Source: an uncultured beta proteobacterium | Lineage (GTDB): Bacteria; Pseudomonadota; Gammaproteobacteria; Burkholderiales; SG8-41 | DNA length: 64,000 nucleotides | Direction of reading: 5' to 3' | NCBI GenBank assembly: GCA_903889565.1 | Contig: CAISYC010000060.1 | Coordinates: 1 to 64,000, forward strand | Shown here: in pieces, positions 41,292-49,976 of the stretch | How positions within the stretch are numbered: the first letter of the stretch is position 1 | Layout of the letters: the number at the start of each line of letters is the position of its first letter | The notes under the pieces: generated by a model | The model's input: the letters and a program-made list of their open reading frames with translations, nothing else | Databases searched by the model: none | What the model was told of the DNA's origin: nothing | Made by a program: the position numbers and the translations under genes

Positions 41292-43526
41292 GTGCTTCAG
41301 TTCATGAACAGCGCGCGCTTTCGCAGCCTGCGCAACGACACCGCGGGCGGCGTAATGTCCGCCGCGCTCGCGATCCCGCTCGCCATCGGTTACGGCATGT
41401 TCGCCTTCGTGCCGCTCGGTGACGCCTATTTCGCCTACGGCGTGCTGGCCGGTCTCTACGCCGCATTTGTGGTGGCCATCGTCAGCGTCGCGCTCGGCGA
41501 CAAAACCACCACGGTCTACGCACCGCGCATCGTCACCACCTTCTTTCTCGGCGCGATCATCCGCCACAGCCTGATCAACCCGGATGCCGCCATCCTGCAT
41601 GCGGGCAGCATCGAACTGACGATCGCCATCGTGTTTTCGATCGTGCTCCTGGGCGGTGCCTTGCAGCTGCTGTTCGGCCTCATCCGTATCGGCACGCTGA
41701 TCCGCTACATTCCGCACCCGGTCATGTCCGGCTTCCAGATTGCCGCCGCAATACTGCTGTTCCTGGTCCAGATCGGCACGGTGCTGGGCTACGAACAGGG
41801 CATGCCGCTGGGGCAAATCCTCGGCCACATCGGCGCAACGCGCCCGCTCAGCGTGCTGATCGCGCTGGTGACCTGCGGCGCGATGTGGAACGCCAAAACA
41901 TTCGCGCCGAAAATCCCCCCCTTGATCGTCGGCCTCACCGCCGGCACCGCCGCCTATTACGTGTTTTTCATGTTCGGTTACGGCACCCGACTCGGCCCCG
42001 TCATGGGCGAGACACCGGCACCGCAACTGAATTTCGCCAATCTGTCGGCGATTGCCGATCTGCTGCGCAACCCCGGCCTGTTCGAAGTACTGCCGGTGAT
42101 CGTGAGCGGTGCGCTGGGCCTCGCCATCATCGCTTCGGTCGACGCGCTGCTGTGCACACGGCTGCTGCAGATTCCGGGCGCCGTCAAACCCGACAGCAAC
42201 CGCCAGCTGATCCGGCTCGGCATCGGCAACATGCTCTCGGCGAGCTGCGGCGGCATCACCAGCGGTGTCAACATCGGCCCCAGCATCGCCAACCGCAACT
42301 ATGGCGGACGCACGCCGGTGTCGGTGCTGGTCAATGCCTTCGTCGTGCTGCTGACGCTGGCAGCGTGTTTGCCGGTGATCGCGCTGCTGCCGCGCGTGGC
42401 CCTCTCGGGCGTCATCATGGTCATCGCCATTCAGCATATCGACCCGTGGGCGCTGCAACTGGTGAAACGTCTGGTTTCGCGCGACGTCGCCAACCGGCTG
42501 CAGGTCGCGATCGAACTCTTCGTGATCGCGCTGGTCGCGTTTGTCGCCATTGCCATGAACATCGCGGTCGCGGTGTTCATCGGTATCGCGGTGGCGATTC
42601 TGTTCTTTCTGTTGCGCATGAGCCGCTCGGTGATCCGCCGCATCTACCGCTGCGAGGGCGTGCATTCGCGGCGCACGCGCCGTCCGCAGCAGGCCGAGCT
42701 GATCAACCGCCACGGCGGCAAGATACTGGTGATCGAGCTCGAAGGCGCTTTGTTCTTCGGCACCTCGGACAGCCTCGAGAACGAAATCGAAGCCGCGCTG
42801 CGCGAAGACACCTGGTACCTGATTCTCGATCTGAAAAAAATCGGCGAAATCGACAGCACCGGCGCGCGGCTGCTGTTGCGCATCCACGACGCGCTGACCA
42901 AACAGGGCAGGCATCTGCTGATCACGCATCTGCCGGAACACTCGCCGACCGAACGTTTTCTGCGCGACATGGGCGTGACCGCGGCGGTGACCCGCAGCCG
43001 CATATTCGCCGACACCGATCACGCGATCGAATGGGCCGAAGACCATTTGATCATGCGCGAATCGGGTGCCATCGCCGATGCCGACGAATTCCCGTTCGCA
43101 CAGCTCGATGTACTGGCCGGCTTCACGCCGGCGGAGATCGACGTCGTCAAGCCGCTGCTGCAACGGCGCAGCTACGACAAAGGTGATCTGGTGTTCCGCG
43201 AAGGCGACGCCAGCGGCGAGATGTTCATCATCGTGCAGGGCAGCGCCAGCGTGCGCATCAACCTCACCGCCCGGCGCGAGGCGCGTCTCATCACCTTCTC
43301 ACCCGGCACCCTGTTCGGCGAAATCGCGCTGCTTGATCAGGAGGCGCGCTCGGCCAGCGTCACCGCCGACGAACATCTGGTCTGCCATGTGATGACGCGC
43401 GAGGCCTTCGTCGCATTGTCCGGCCACCATCCGGTCATCGCGCTCAAGCTGATGGTCAACCTCGGGCGCGAGCTGTCGAGCCGCCTGCGCCGCGCCAACC
43501 GCACCATCTACGAACTGGCGATTTAG
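41292..43526 (+). CDS. SulP-family anion transporter with STAS and cyclic nucleotide-binding domains
   Basis: A membrane protein of about 744 residues. Residues about 20-440 form the SulP transporter core (many hydrophobic segments; IPLAIGYGMFAFVPLG and ALSGVIMVIAIQHIDPWAL are family-like). A STAS domain follows (LVIELEGALFFGTSDSLENE, KIGEIDSTGARLLLRIHDAL), then a cNMP-binding domain whose phosphate cassette is complete (FGEIALLDQEARSASV, about residue 675). The GTG at 41292 is preferred because GGAG stands 6 bases upstream; TTG 41280 and ATG 41304 are alternatives. It probably imports sulfate or bicarbonate-type anions under cAMP/cGMP control. Confidence 0.9.
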   Translation: MLQFMNSARFRSLRNDTAGGVMSAALAIPLAIGYGMFAFVPLGDAYFAYGVLAGLYAAFVVAIVSVALGDKTTTVYAPRIVTTFFLGAIIRHSLINPDAAILHAGSIELTIAIVFSIVLLGGALQLLFGLIRIGTLIRYIPHPVMSGFQIAAAILLFLVQIGTVLGYEQGMPLGQILGHIGATRPLSVLIALVTCGAMWNAKTFAPKIPPLIVGLTAGTAAYYVFFMFGYGTRLGPVMGETPAPQLNFANLSAIADLLRNPGLFEVLPVIVSGALGLAIIASVDALLCTRLLQIPGAVKPDSNRQLIRLGIGNMLSASCGGITSGVNIGPSIANRNYGGRTPVSVLVNAFVVLLTLAACLPVIALLPRVALSGVIMVIAIQHIDPWALQLVKRLVSRDVANRLQVAIELFVIALVAFVAIAMNIAVAVFIGIAVAILFFLLRMSRSVIRRIYRCEGVHSRRTRRPQQAELINRHGGKILVIELEGALFFGTSDSLENEIEAALREDTWYLILDLKKIGEIDSTGARLLLRIHDALTKQGRHLLITHLPEHSPTERFLRDMGVTAAVTRSRIFADTDHAIEWAEDHLIMRESGAIADADEFPFAQLDVLAGFTPAEIDVVKPLLQRRSYDKGDLVFREGDASGEMFIIVQGSASVRINLTARREARLITFSPGTLFGEIALLDQEARSASVTADEHLVCHVMTREAFVALSGHHPVIALKLMVNLGRELSSRLRRANRTIYELAI

Positions 43527-43634
43527 GCGCGCCTGTCATTGACGCCGCCGCCGCGCACAGGCAATCTGTCGTCGCAACGGGGTATCGCGCCACAAGACGC
43601 GAGCCGAAACTGCAGTCGCGCATCGGAGGAAACC

Positions 43635-44492
43635 ATGGATAACAACCGCCGCACCCTGCTCGCCACCGGCGCGGCCGCCGCCGTGGTCGCCGCCGCGCCA
43701 ACCGCATTCGCACAAGCCAAACCCGGCCAGGGAGGAGGCATGTCGATCTATCAGAAGGGCGACGTCCGCATTCACTATGAAGACACGGGCGGCAGCGGCT
43801 TTCCGCTGCTGATCATCCCCGGCGGCGGATTGAATTCCACCATCGGCTTTCTTGCCGGCGCCGCGCCGTTCAACGCAATCGAAGAATTCAAAAACGAATA
43901 CCGCTGCATCGCCGCCGATCTGCGCAACGCGCCCGGCGGCCAGTCCAGCGGTCCGCTCGAAGTCGAGCGGCCGTGGGATTCACACGCCGACGACCAGCTG
44001 GGCCTGATGGATCACCTCGGCATCAAACAGTTCATCGCGCTCGGCTATTGCATCGGCGGCCCGATGATCTGGAACCTGATCAAGCGCGCGCCCGATCGCG
44101 TGGTTGCCGGCGTGCTGGCACAACCGGTCGGCTCGCGCCCCGAAGCGCGCGATTTTTTCTATGAAGGCAACTTGAAATCATGGGCACCGGAAATCATGAA
44201 GCGCCGGCCCGAGCTGACAATGGAAACGATCGACCGTTTTCTGACGAAAATGTACCGCACCAACCCCGATTTCGTGTTCACCGTCACGCGCGACTTCGTG
44301 CGCAGTTGCCGGACGCCGGTGCTGGTGCTGCCCGACGACGTGCCGCCGCACCCCTATGCGGTGGCGATGGAATCGGCGATGCTCGCCCCCAACGCCGAAG
44401 TCAGCATGTTTCCGTGGAAGGAACCGAAAGAGCGCATTCCGCTCGCGGTGCGCCAGATCCGCTCGTTCATGAAAGCGCACCGGACGGCGTAA
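43635..44492 (+). CDS. Tat-exported alpha/beta hydrolase with Cys nucleophile
   Basis: A 285-residue alpha/beta-fold protein. The ATG at 43635 follows GGAGGAAACC, and the N-terminus NNRRTLLATGAAAAVVAAAP ending AFAQA is a twin-arginine-type signal. Core: LLIIPGGGLNS, the elbow LGYCIGGPM (C139 in the nucleophile position, as in dienelactone hydrolases) and VLVLPDDVPPHP as the acid region. The expected C-terminal catalytic His is not obvious (SMFPWKEPKER where it would be), so the triad may be altered. The heme protein gene begins 2 bp after its stop. Confidence 0.82.
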   Translation: MDNNRRTLLATGAAAAVVAAAPTAFAQAKPGQGGGMSIYQKGDVRIHYEDTGGSGFPLLIIPGGGLNSTIGFLAGAAPFNAIEEFKNEYRCIAADLRNAPGGQSSGPLEVERPWDSHADDQLGLMDHLGIKQFIALGYCIGGPMIWNLIKRAPDRVVAGVLAQPVGSRPEARDFFYEGNLKSWAPEIMKRRPELTMETIDRFLTKMYRTNPDFVFTVTRDFVRSCRTPVLVLPDDVPPHPYAVAMESAMLAPNAEVSMFPWKEPKERIPLAVRQIRSFMKAHRTA

Positions 44493-44494
44493 TA

Positions 44495-45064
44495 ATGGTC
44501 ACCCGCAGAAAAGCCATGAAAATATCGCTCGCCCTGTTCATCAAGATCTCGATCATCGTCTTCAGCGCCGCCCTGCTCGCGCTGCAAATCGCCTGCGCGC
44601 TGGCGCAGACCGAGCCGACGCCGCCACCCGATGTCGCAGCGCTCAAGGCGGAAATCGACGCACTCAAGCGCCTGGTGCCGAGCCAGTCGCACGCGATGAC
44701 CGATGTCGACTACCAATTTTCCAATCTGTGGTTTGCCGCGCAGAACCGCAACTGGCCGCTGGCCGAGTTCTACCTGAACGAAACCCGCTCGCATCTCAAC
44801 TGGGCGGTGCGCATCCGCCCGGTGCGCAAATTGTCCAATGGCGGCGAGCTTGAATTGCAACCGGTCCTCGACGGCGTCGAGAAATCTTCGCTGGCGCAGC
44901 TGAAGTCCGCCATCGCCGGCAAAGATCCGGCGGCGTTCGAGGCGGCGTACCGGCAGACCATCACCGAGTGTTATGCCTGTCACAAACTTGCCGGGAAACC
45001 CTATCTGCGCCCGCATATCCCGGAAGCGCCGGCGGCACGCATGATCGACATGAAACCGGATTAA
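44495..45064 (+). CDS. small membrane-anchored monoheme c-type protein
   Basis: A 189-residue protein with an N-terminal hydrophobic segment (about residues 10-36) serving as signal or anchor. It then has a helical region and one c-type heme motif, CYACH (C159-C162-H163), close to the C-terminus. A possible sixth ligand is M184 or M187 in the final ARMIDMKPD. It starts 2 bp after the hydrolase stop, so the two are co-transcribed and probably act in the same periplasmic process. The family is not recognised beyond the cytochrome c-like motif. Confidence 0.8.
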   Translation: MVTRRKAMKISLALFIKISIIVFSAALLALQIACALAQTEPTPPPDVAALKAEIDALKRLVPSQSHAMTDVDYQFSNLWFAAQNRNWPLAEFYLNETRSHLNWAVRIRPVRKLSNGGELELQPVLDGVEKSSLAQLKSAIAGKDPAAFEAAYRQTITECYACHKLAGKPYLRPHIPEAPAARMIDMKPD

Positions 45065-45128
45065 AGCGGGCAGACCTTTGCGGCAAAAGCCGCTTCGCGC
45101 CTGAAGCAGGCAACACACGCAACCAATT

Positions 45129-45389
45129 TCATTTGGACTTGCGGCTGCCGCCCCGCCCCCGCCTCACTTTCTGCTCGAGATAAATCAGCACGCAATTATC
45201 GAACGGCGTGCGCTTGTAATGCGCGGCCAGTTTCACCGCCTGATCGTTGGTGACCATCTCGACCAGCGCAAAGGGCTTCGGTGTGCGGTGCAGCTTGATC
45301 ACTTTGACTTCGCCGAATTGCGAACAGTGCGTAACGATCTGCAAACACAACTCCTGGTCGGGGGTCTCCAGGTTGACTTGCAACATCAT
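45129..45389 (-). CDS. small RRM-like RNA-binding protein
   Basis: An 86-residue protein with an RRM-like pattern: an RNP2-like MLQVNLETP strand, helix DQELCLQIVTHC, GEVKVIKLHR and an RNP1-like KPFALVEMVTN, then a very basic Arg/Gly tail (KVRRGRGGSRKSK). A GGATCGGGAAAT ribosome site precedes the start. The RNP1 match is poor in aromatic residues, so RNA binding is a family inference. Cytoplasmic; probably monocistronic. Confidence 0.72.
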   Translation of the reverse strand: MMLQVNLETPDQELCLQIVTHCSQFGEVKVIKLHRTPKPFALVEMVTNDQAVKLAAHYKRTPFDNCVLIYLEQKVRRGRGGSRKSK

Positions 45390-45715
45390 ATTTCCCGATC
45401 CTTCGTTTCAAACTTCGTAATTCAGAATCACCAACCCGGTCGCCAAAAGAACCAATACGCCTGCCTGTTATCTTAATGGAACTTGCGGCGTCTGCAAGTA
45501 CGTGACTGCCGCGACCGGTTCCGGTTGCCCCTTGCTTGAATTCGCGCATTCCGGCTCGGCCCGTGATTGATGCGTATGGCAACTGCGGGAAACGCTCTGC
45601 GCGATTGAGCGAATGGCGGAAAGATCAGTCAGCCCGCTTTTCGCCGACGCGCTCAGCGCAAAAGCGCGCCACAACAGGCGCGACGAGACGGATCGGCCGT
45701 CCCGGCAAAGTGCGC
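45390..45715. other. intergenic stretch without a recognised gene
   Basis: A 326-bp gap between two minus-strand genes. There is no open frame with a ribosome site, no clear terminator, and no repeat related to the families elsewhere in the window. Confidence 0.5.
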
Positions 45716-46810
45716 TCAGGCGATGCGCAATTTCTCGATCACTGCGGGATCGGGGTCGATGCCCAGCCCCGGCCCCTGCGGCACGGCAAAGCGGCCGTTC
45801 ACCGGATTGATCGCATCGTGCAGCGGATTGACGGCGAAGTCGATGTCGTAGCGCTCGACGATGGATTCGGTTTGCATCGCGGCGGCGCAGTGCAGCGTTG
45901 CGATCAGGCCGGGCCCGAAATACGCCGAATGCGGCACGACTTCGACGCCGAAGGCCTCGGCCAGCGCCTGCACCTTGCGAAACTGCGTGATGCCGCCGAC
46001 CCGCGCGACGCTGGGCTGCGCGTAATTCAGCGAGCCGGCCTCGAACATGCCGTAGAAATCGCTGAAAGTCGAATTTTCCCCCGCCGCGGTGGCAACCCCG
46101 CCCTCCTGACGCGCGCGCGCAATGCCGGCGAAGTTTTCCGGCGGCCACACCGGCTCTTCGATCCATTTGAGATCGAGCGGTTCGAGTTTGCGCGCCATCC
46201 TGATCGCATCATCGACCGTCCATGCGCAATTAACGTCCACCATCAGCGGAATGGCCGCGCCGGCCGCATCGCGCCCGGCCTTGATCGCGGGGAAGGCGAT
46301 CTCGTGCAGCTTGATGTGGCGAAAGCCGCGCTTCAATCCGCGCTCGGTGAAGCGCGCAACCGTGTCCGGCTCGCTGTAGCGCAATAGACTGCAATAGCCG
46401 GGCAGTTCGCGGCGCAGCGAACCGCCGAGCAAACGGTACAAGGGTAACCCGGCGATTTTGCCGGCAATGTCCCACAACGCAATATCGATCGCCGACATTG
46501 CATAACGCGACACGCTGCTGCGTCCGCTGCCGCCGAGCGTGCGTTCGATGTGATTGGCGACGTCGGTGATCGCCGTCGCATCGCGGCCGATGCACATGGG
46601 CGCAATCAGCGTATCGATGGCCGTCCTGGTCGCCGCCAACAGGCGGTTGGCCGACGCCTCGCCCCAACCGCTCACGCCTTCGTCGGTGTCGATGCGCAGC
46701 AGCAGCATCTCTACTGCGGTCATCGGGCGACCGCCCGGATGCGGCACCGCATTGCCCTCGATGAGCATCGGCATTTTGACGACGATGGTTTCTATTTTTG
46801 TGATCTTCAT
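45716..46810 (-). CDS. mandelate racemase/muconate lactonizing enzyme family protein
   Basis: A 364-residue enolase-superfamily enzyme. An N-terminal capping domain (residues 1-125) is followed by the barrel with K167-x-H169 (HIKLHE), metal ligands D192 (DVNCAW), E218 (WIEEPVW) and E245 (AGENSTF), and a late His in VPHSAYFGP (H294). These match the superfamily, but the first catalytic pair is KxH rather than KxK, and subgroup and substrate are open: a sugar-acid dehydratase or a lactonizing/racemase activity. Cytoplasmic. No adjacent same-strand gene suggests an operon. Confidence 0.88.
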   Translation of the reverse strand: MKITKIETIVVKMPMLIEGNAVPHPGGRPMTAVEMLLLRIDTDEGVSGWGEASANRLLAATRTAIDTLIAPMCIGRDATAITDVANHIERTLGGSGRSSVSRYAMSAIDIALWDIAGKIAGLPLYRLLGGSLRRELPGYCSLLRYSEPDTVARFTERGLKRGFRHIKLHEIAFPAIKAGRDAAGAAIPLMVDVNCAWTVDDAIRMARKLEPLDLKWIEEPVWPPENFAGIARARQEGGVATAAGENSTFSDFYGMFEAGSLNYAQPSVARVGGITQFRKVQALAEAFGVEVVPHSAYFGPGLIATLHCAAAMQTESIVERYDIDFAVNPLHDAINPVNGRFAVPQGPGLGIDPDPAVIEKLRIA

Positions 46811-47045
46811 GAATTTGGCAAACTTTCAGGTCGATTGGCAGGAAACGGTGAATTCTAGTGTGGGCCGACATCAAATGTCGAACCATGGCAGTAAAACAGG
46901 CGTTGCATAAAGACCCCGCATCGACTGGTCACAACCCGCGGCGAGACGCGCAAACGATTGAACCGGCATTGGCTCTAGGCTAGACTGGAACTGCAGGTAT
47001 CAAACGAATCAGTATGCAATGCATGTCATATCAAAGAGGACGTGA

Positions 47046-47468
47046 ATGAAGATCAAGCGTATCGAGCATGTCGGCGTTGTCGTGCGGGATCTCGAAGCGA
47101 GCCGGCGGCTCTGGGAAGACTGTCTTGGCATTCCCCTGGGCGGCCTCGAACACTCTCCGGGGCGCCCCCACAAGCTCGCGCTTTATCCGGTCGGCGAATC
47201 CATGGTCGAACTGCTCGCCGGAATCGAACCCGACAGCAAGTTCGCGCGCATGTGCGCCGAAGGCAAGGGCGGGATCAATCACATCTGCTTCGAAGTTGAA
47301 AACATCGATGAAGCGCTGGCGGAATTGAAGGCCAAAGGAATACCCTTGATCGATCAAGTGGCGCGCATCGGCCATGGCGGCTGCCGCATTGCCTACCTCG
47401 ATCCGGCCGGCACCGAAAACTGCCTCATCGAACTCGCGGAATTGCCGGCTGCCTCATCGCATGCATGA
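47046..47468 (+). CDS. VOC-fold protein, methylmalonyl-CoA epimerase/glyoxalase-like
   Basis: A 140-residue vicinal-oxygen-chelate protein. The first ligand is H9 in RIEHVGVVVRD, then LYPVGESMVELLAG, the GINHICFEVENID half-repeat (second His) and GTENCLIEL with the closing Glu. The length and GxxxHxCFEV pattern suit methylmalonyl-CoA epimerase or related enzymes. An AGAGGACGTGA ribosome site precedes the ATG. It converges with a Bug gene (55 bp between stops). Other VOC reactions cannot be excluded. Confidence 0.87.
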   Translation: MKIKRIEHVGVVVRDLEASRRLWEDCLGIPLGGLEHSPGRPHKLALYPVGESMVELLAGIEPDSKFARMCAEGKGGINHICFEVENIDEALAELKAKGIPLIDQVARIGHGGCRIAYLDPAGTENCLIELAELPAASSHA

Positions 47469-47523
47469 AGCGGGAATCGTATTTCCTTGACGCAACCTTG
47501 CGCGACTTGCCGCCGGCTTGATT

Positions 47524-48501
47524 TCAATCGGCCGTTAATCCGAGGTCGCGGATGATTTTGCCGAGCCTGTCGATTTCAGATTTCAGGTATGCGGAAAATT
47601 CTGCCGGCCTGTTGCCGATCGTGATGTAGCCCGCCTCGTCAAGCCGCCTGGTTACCGCCGGTTTGTTCAAGGCTGTCACCGCGGCATCGTGCAGCGCTTC
47701 GATGATTTCCCTGGGCGTCTTCGCCGGCGCCAGCAGACCGTACCACTGCGCCGTCTCATAGCCCGGCACGCCGGCCTCGGCGACCGTCGGCAGATCCGGC
47801 AACAGCGGCACGCGCTTGCCGGTGGTGACCGCGAGTGCGCGCACCCGGCCGGACTTGAGGTAAGGCAGCGCTGCCGAGAGCGGCGCAAAGTAGACCGCGC
47901 TTTCGCCTGCGATCAGCGCGGTCATTGCGGGACCGCCGCCGCGATAAGGCACGTGCAGCATTTTCACGCCGGCCTGCGTCTTGAACAATTCCGCTGCAAG
48001 GTGCGTGGAACTGGCTGAACCTGCCGAGCCGAAGACCAGCGCATCCGGCTTCGCCTTCGCCAGCACCACCAGATCGCGAATCGTCTTCACGGGCAGTGAC
48101 GGGTGAACGACAACGATCTGCGGAGCCGCCGCAAGCTGCGTAACTGCAGTGAAATCGCGCATCAGATCAAACGGCAATTTGCGATACAGCGAGACCGCGG
48201 CCCCCAGTGCCGAGCTGAGCTGAAGCACGGTATAGCCATCGGCAGGCGCCTTCGCCGCAAAATCGGCCCCGATCGCACCGGTGGCGCCGGGCCGGTCGTC
48301 CACGATCACCTGCTGCCCCAGAACCGGCGTCAGTTCCACCGCGAGCATGCGTGCCAGCGTGTCGGAACCACTGCCTGGCGCATCGGCAACGATGTAACGG
48401 ACGGGTTTTACCGGATAACGCTGGGCCCACCCGCCGGCAGCAAAGTGGCAGGCGAGGCAAATCAATCCGGATACCCGCAGACCAAACCGGAGCATTCTCA
48501 T
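47524..48501 (-). CDS. Bug/TctC-family tripartite tricarboxylate receptor
   Basis: A 325-residue receptor. The start at 48501 follows AGAGGACGCTC; the signal peptide ends AAGGWAQ. It continues RYPVKPVRYIVADAPGSGSD, where the turn usually read PGGxxD has GSGSD. DDRPGATGAIGADFA, DGYTVLQLSSAL, FGSAGSASSTHLAAELF and HVPYRGGGPAM are typical. The final residues are DLGLTAD. It stands alone on the minus strand. Confidence 0.92.
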   Translation of the reverse strand: MRMLRFGLRVSGLICLACHFAAGGWAQRYPVKPVRYIVADAPGSGSDTLARMLAVELTPVLGQQVIVDDRPGATGAIGADFAAKAPADGYTVLQLSSALGAAVSLYRKLPFDLMRDFTAVTQLAAAPQIVVVHPSLPVKTIRDLVVLAKAKPDALVFGSAGSASSTHLAAELFKTQAGVKMLHVPYRGGGPAMTALIAGESAVYFAPLSAALPYLKSGRVRALAVTTGKRVPLLPDLPTVAEAGVPGYETAQWYGLLAPAKTPREIIEALHDAAVTALNKPAVTRRLDEAGYITIGNRPAEFSAYLKSEIDRLGKIIRDLGLTAD

Positions 48502-48881
48502 GAGCGTCCTCTGCCGGACTCAACGGGTCCAAGCTTCACTTGGCCCCGTGATCGAAATAATCGAGCCAACTTTTTATTGATTCTACACTGCCGATGCAGA
48601 ATCAACGGCCGGGATGCGTCGTGGCGGGCAACGCGATCGTTGGATTTTTCAAAATCCATTGCCAATTCCAATAACAACTGCTCCCGCCGGAATCACCAGG
48701 GAAGTTAACGCAGATTATTTGATCTACCCAATTCAATCCTGCACCGCAACCGTTTGTTTTCGTGCAAGCCGGCGCGGTTCCCATTGCATATTTGGCCTTA
48801 CAATGAGCGGCATCCGATCACCATGACCGAGACGATGCCCACCCTTGACTTTGCATACGCTGCCGGCCGCAAGGCGGCGCG
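48502..48881. other. intergenic stretch with a possible 20-codon leader ORF
   Basis: A 380-bp divergent gap. The only coding hint is a 20-codon frame at 48823..48885 on the plus strand (MTETMPTLDFAYAAGRKAAR), whose TGA overlaps the TTG start of the next gene. Nothing else was recognised. Confidence 0.45.
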
Positions 48882-49916
48882 TTGAGCAAACTGCTCGACA
48901 GCATCCGCGATGCCGCCGCCGCGCGGCGCGCACTGGAAGGCAATACCGCTGCGGCAACCACCCCTGAATCCGTAAAGCATGACAGCAACAGCAAGGGCGA
49001 CGACAGTCCCCTGATGGGCGCGATGCGGCGCGCCGGCGAGATCGTTCAGAACGCGCCGTCAGGCGACGACGCCGATGCCGCGGCGCATATGGAAGCCGAC
49101 GCGCAGCGCGAAACGGCACGCGCGCAAAACGCAATCAGCGCGGCACAAACGCGCGAATCGATCGAACGCGGCACCGCCACGCGCGCGAAAAAGATGGCTG
49201 CCGCGGAAGCAGCGGCGCAACAGCTTGCGCTGGAGCGCATCGACGCGGAAAAGCGCGCCGAGGCCGCGGCACTGGCGCGCATTGCCGCCGAACTGGAAGC
49301 CACGGAGAAAGCGGTAGCACGGGCCAAAAGCGAACACGATGCCGAAGCGGCGGCGCTGCGCAACGCGGCCGCACAGCAGGCGGCGATTGAAGCCGCGCGC
49401 AAGCGCGAGCACGCGGCGACAGACGCGGAGCAAGCCGCGGCGGCTCGCGCTCAAGTGGAAGCGGATTTGCAGGCGAAAATTGCCGCGCGCATCGAAGCCG
49501 AGCGCGTTGCCGCCACGCGCGAGCACGAGCGCCTGCTGGCTGAAGAAAACGCAGCGCAGGCTACGGCTGCACGCGCCGCACTGGAGGCGCAGCACGCAGC
49601 CGCACAAAACGAGATGCAAAATTCGCGACCGCAGACTGCACGCATCGTGGCGCCTGCGATAACGGCATTACGCCGGCATGGGACATTGATCGCCGGCACC
49701 ATCGCCGCCTTGCTCATCGGCATCGCGATCGGCATTCGCACAGGGCACAACGCGGCACCCGACGCGACGGCAACTGCACGCGCAACAGCGGCACCGGCGG
49801 AAATGCAATTACGCATCGATGACGATGCCGATGCCTTCGCTCAGCGCCTGCGAGCGAACACAGCCAAAGCGAAGACGACGCCGCCGAAAAAAGCGCCGGG
49901 CGCGCGCGCAAAATAG
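48882..49916 (+). CDS. long coiled-coil protein with a C-terminal membrane segment, TTG start
   Basis: A 344-residue alanine- and glutamate-rich protein: a short N-terminal region (MSKLLDSIRDAAAARRAL), a predicted continuous coiled coil (about residues 65-255, rich in AAExxA heptads), one transmembrane helix (about 264-285, LIAGTIAALLIGIAIGI) and a basic Pro/Lys tail. The TTG at 48882 is the only available start in frame; an upstream stop lies at 48846. The topology suggests a membrane-anchored rod, perhaps in envelope or division functions. The family is not recognised. Confidence 0.72.
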   Translation: MSKLLDSIRDAAAARRALEGNTAAATTPESVKHDSNSKGDDSPLMGAMRRAGEIVQNAPSGDDADAAAHMEADAQRETARAQNAISAAQTRESIERGTATRAKKMAAAEAAAQQLALERIDAEKRAEAAALARIAAELEATEKAVARAKSEHDAEAAALRNAAAQQAAIEAARKREHAATDAEQAAAARAQVEADLQAKIAARIEAERVAATREHERLLAEENAAQATAARAALEAQHAAAQNEMQNSRPQTARIVAPAITALRRHGTLIAGTIAALLIGIAIGIRTGHNAAPDATATARATAAPAEMQLRIDDDADAFAQRLRANTAKAKTTPPKKAPGARAK

Positions 49917-49930
49917 CGGATTCGAAAAAC

Positions 49931-49969
49931 CCGGGGGCGGGCTCGAAACTCGCTCGAGCCCGCCCCCGG
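49931..49969 (-). terminator. Rho-independent terminator of the MBL gene
   Basis: A 16-bp perfect stem (49931-49946 with 49954-49969) and a 7-base loop. On the minus strand it is followed by GTTTTTCGAA, the expected T-tract. It lies between converging genes and may also limit the coiled-coil transcript. Confidence 0.85.
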
Positions 49970-49976
49970 CCACGAC

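Noticed and set aside
41271-43163. 630-codon minus-strand frame opposite the SulP gene
   Set aside because: Rich in His/Asp/Gln/Arg with no domain pattern; the SulP, STAS and cNMP motifs on the plus strand are unambiguous.
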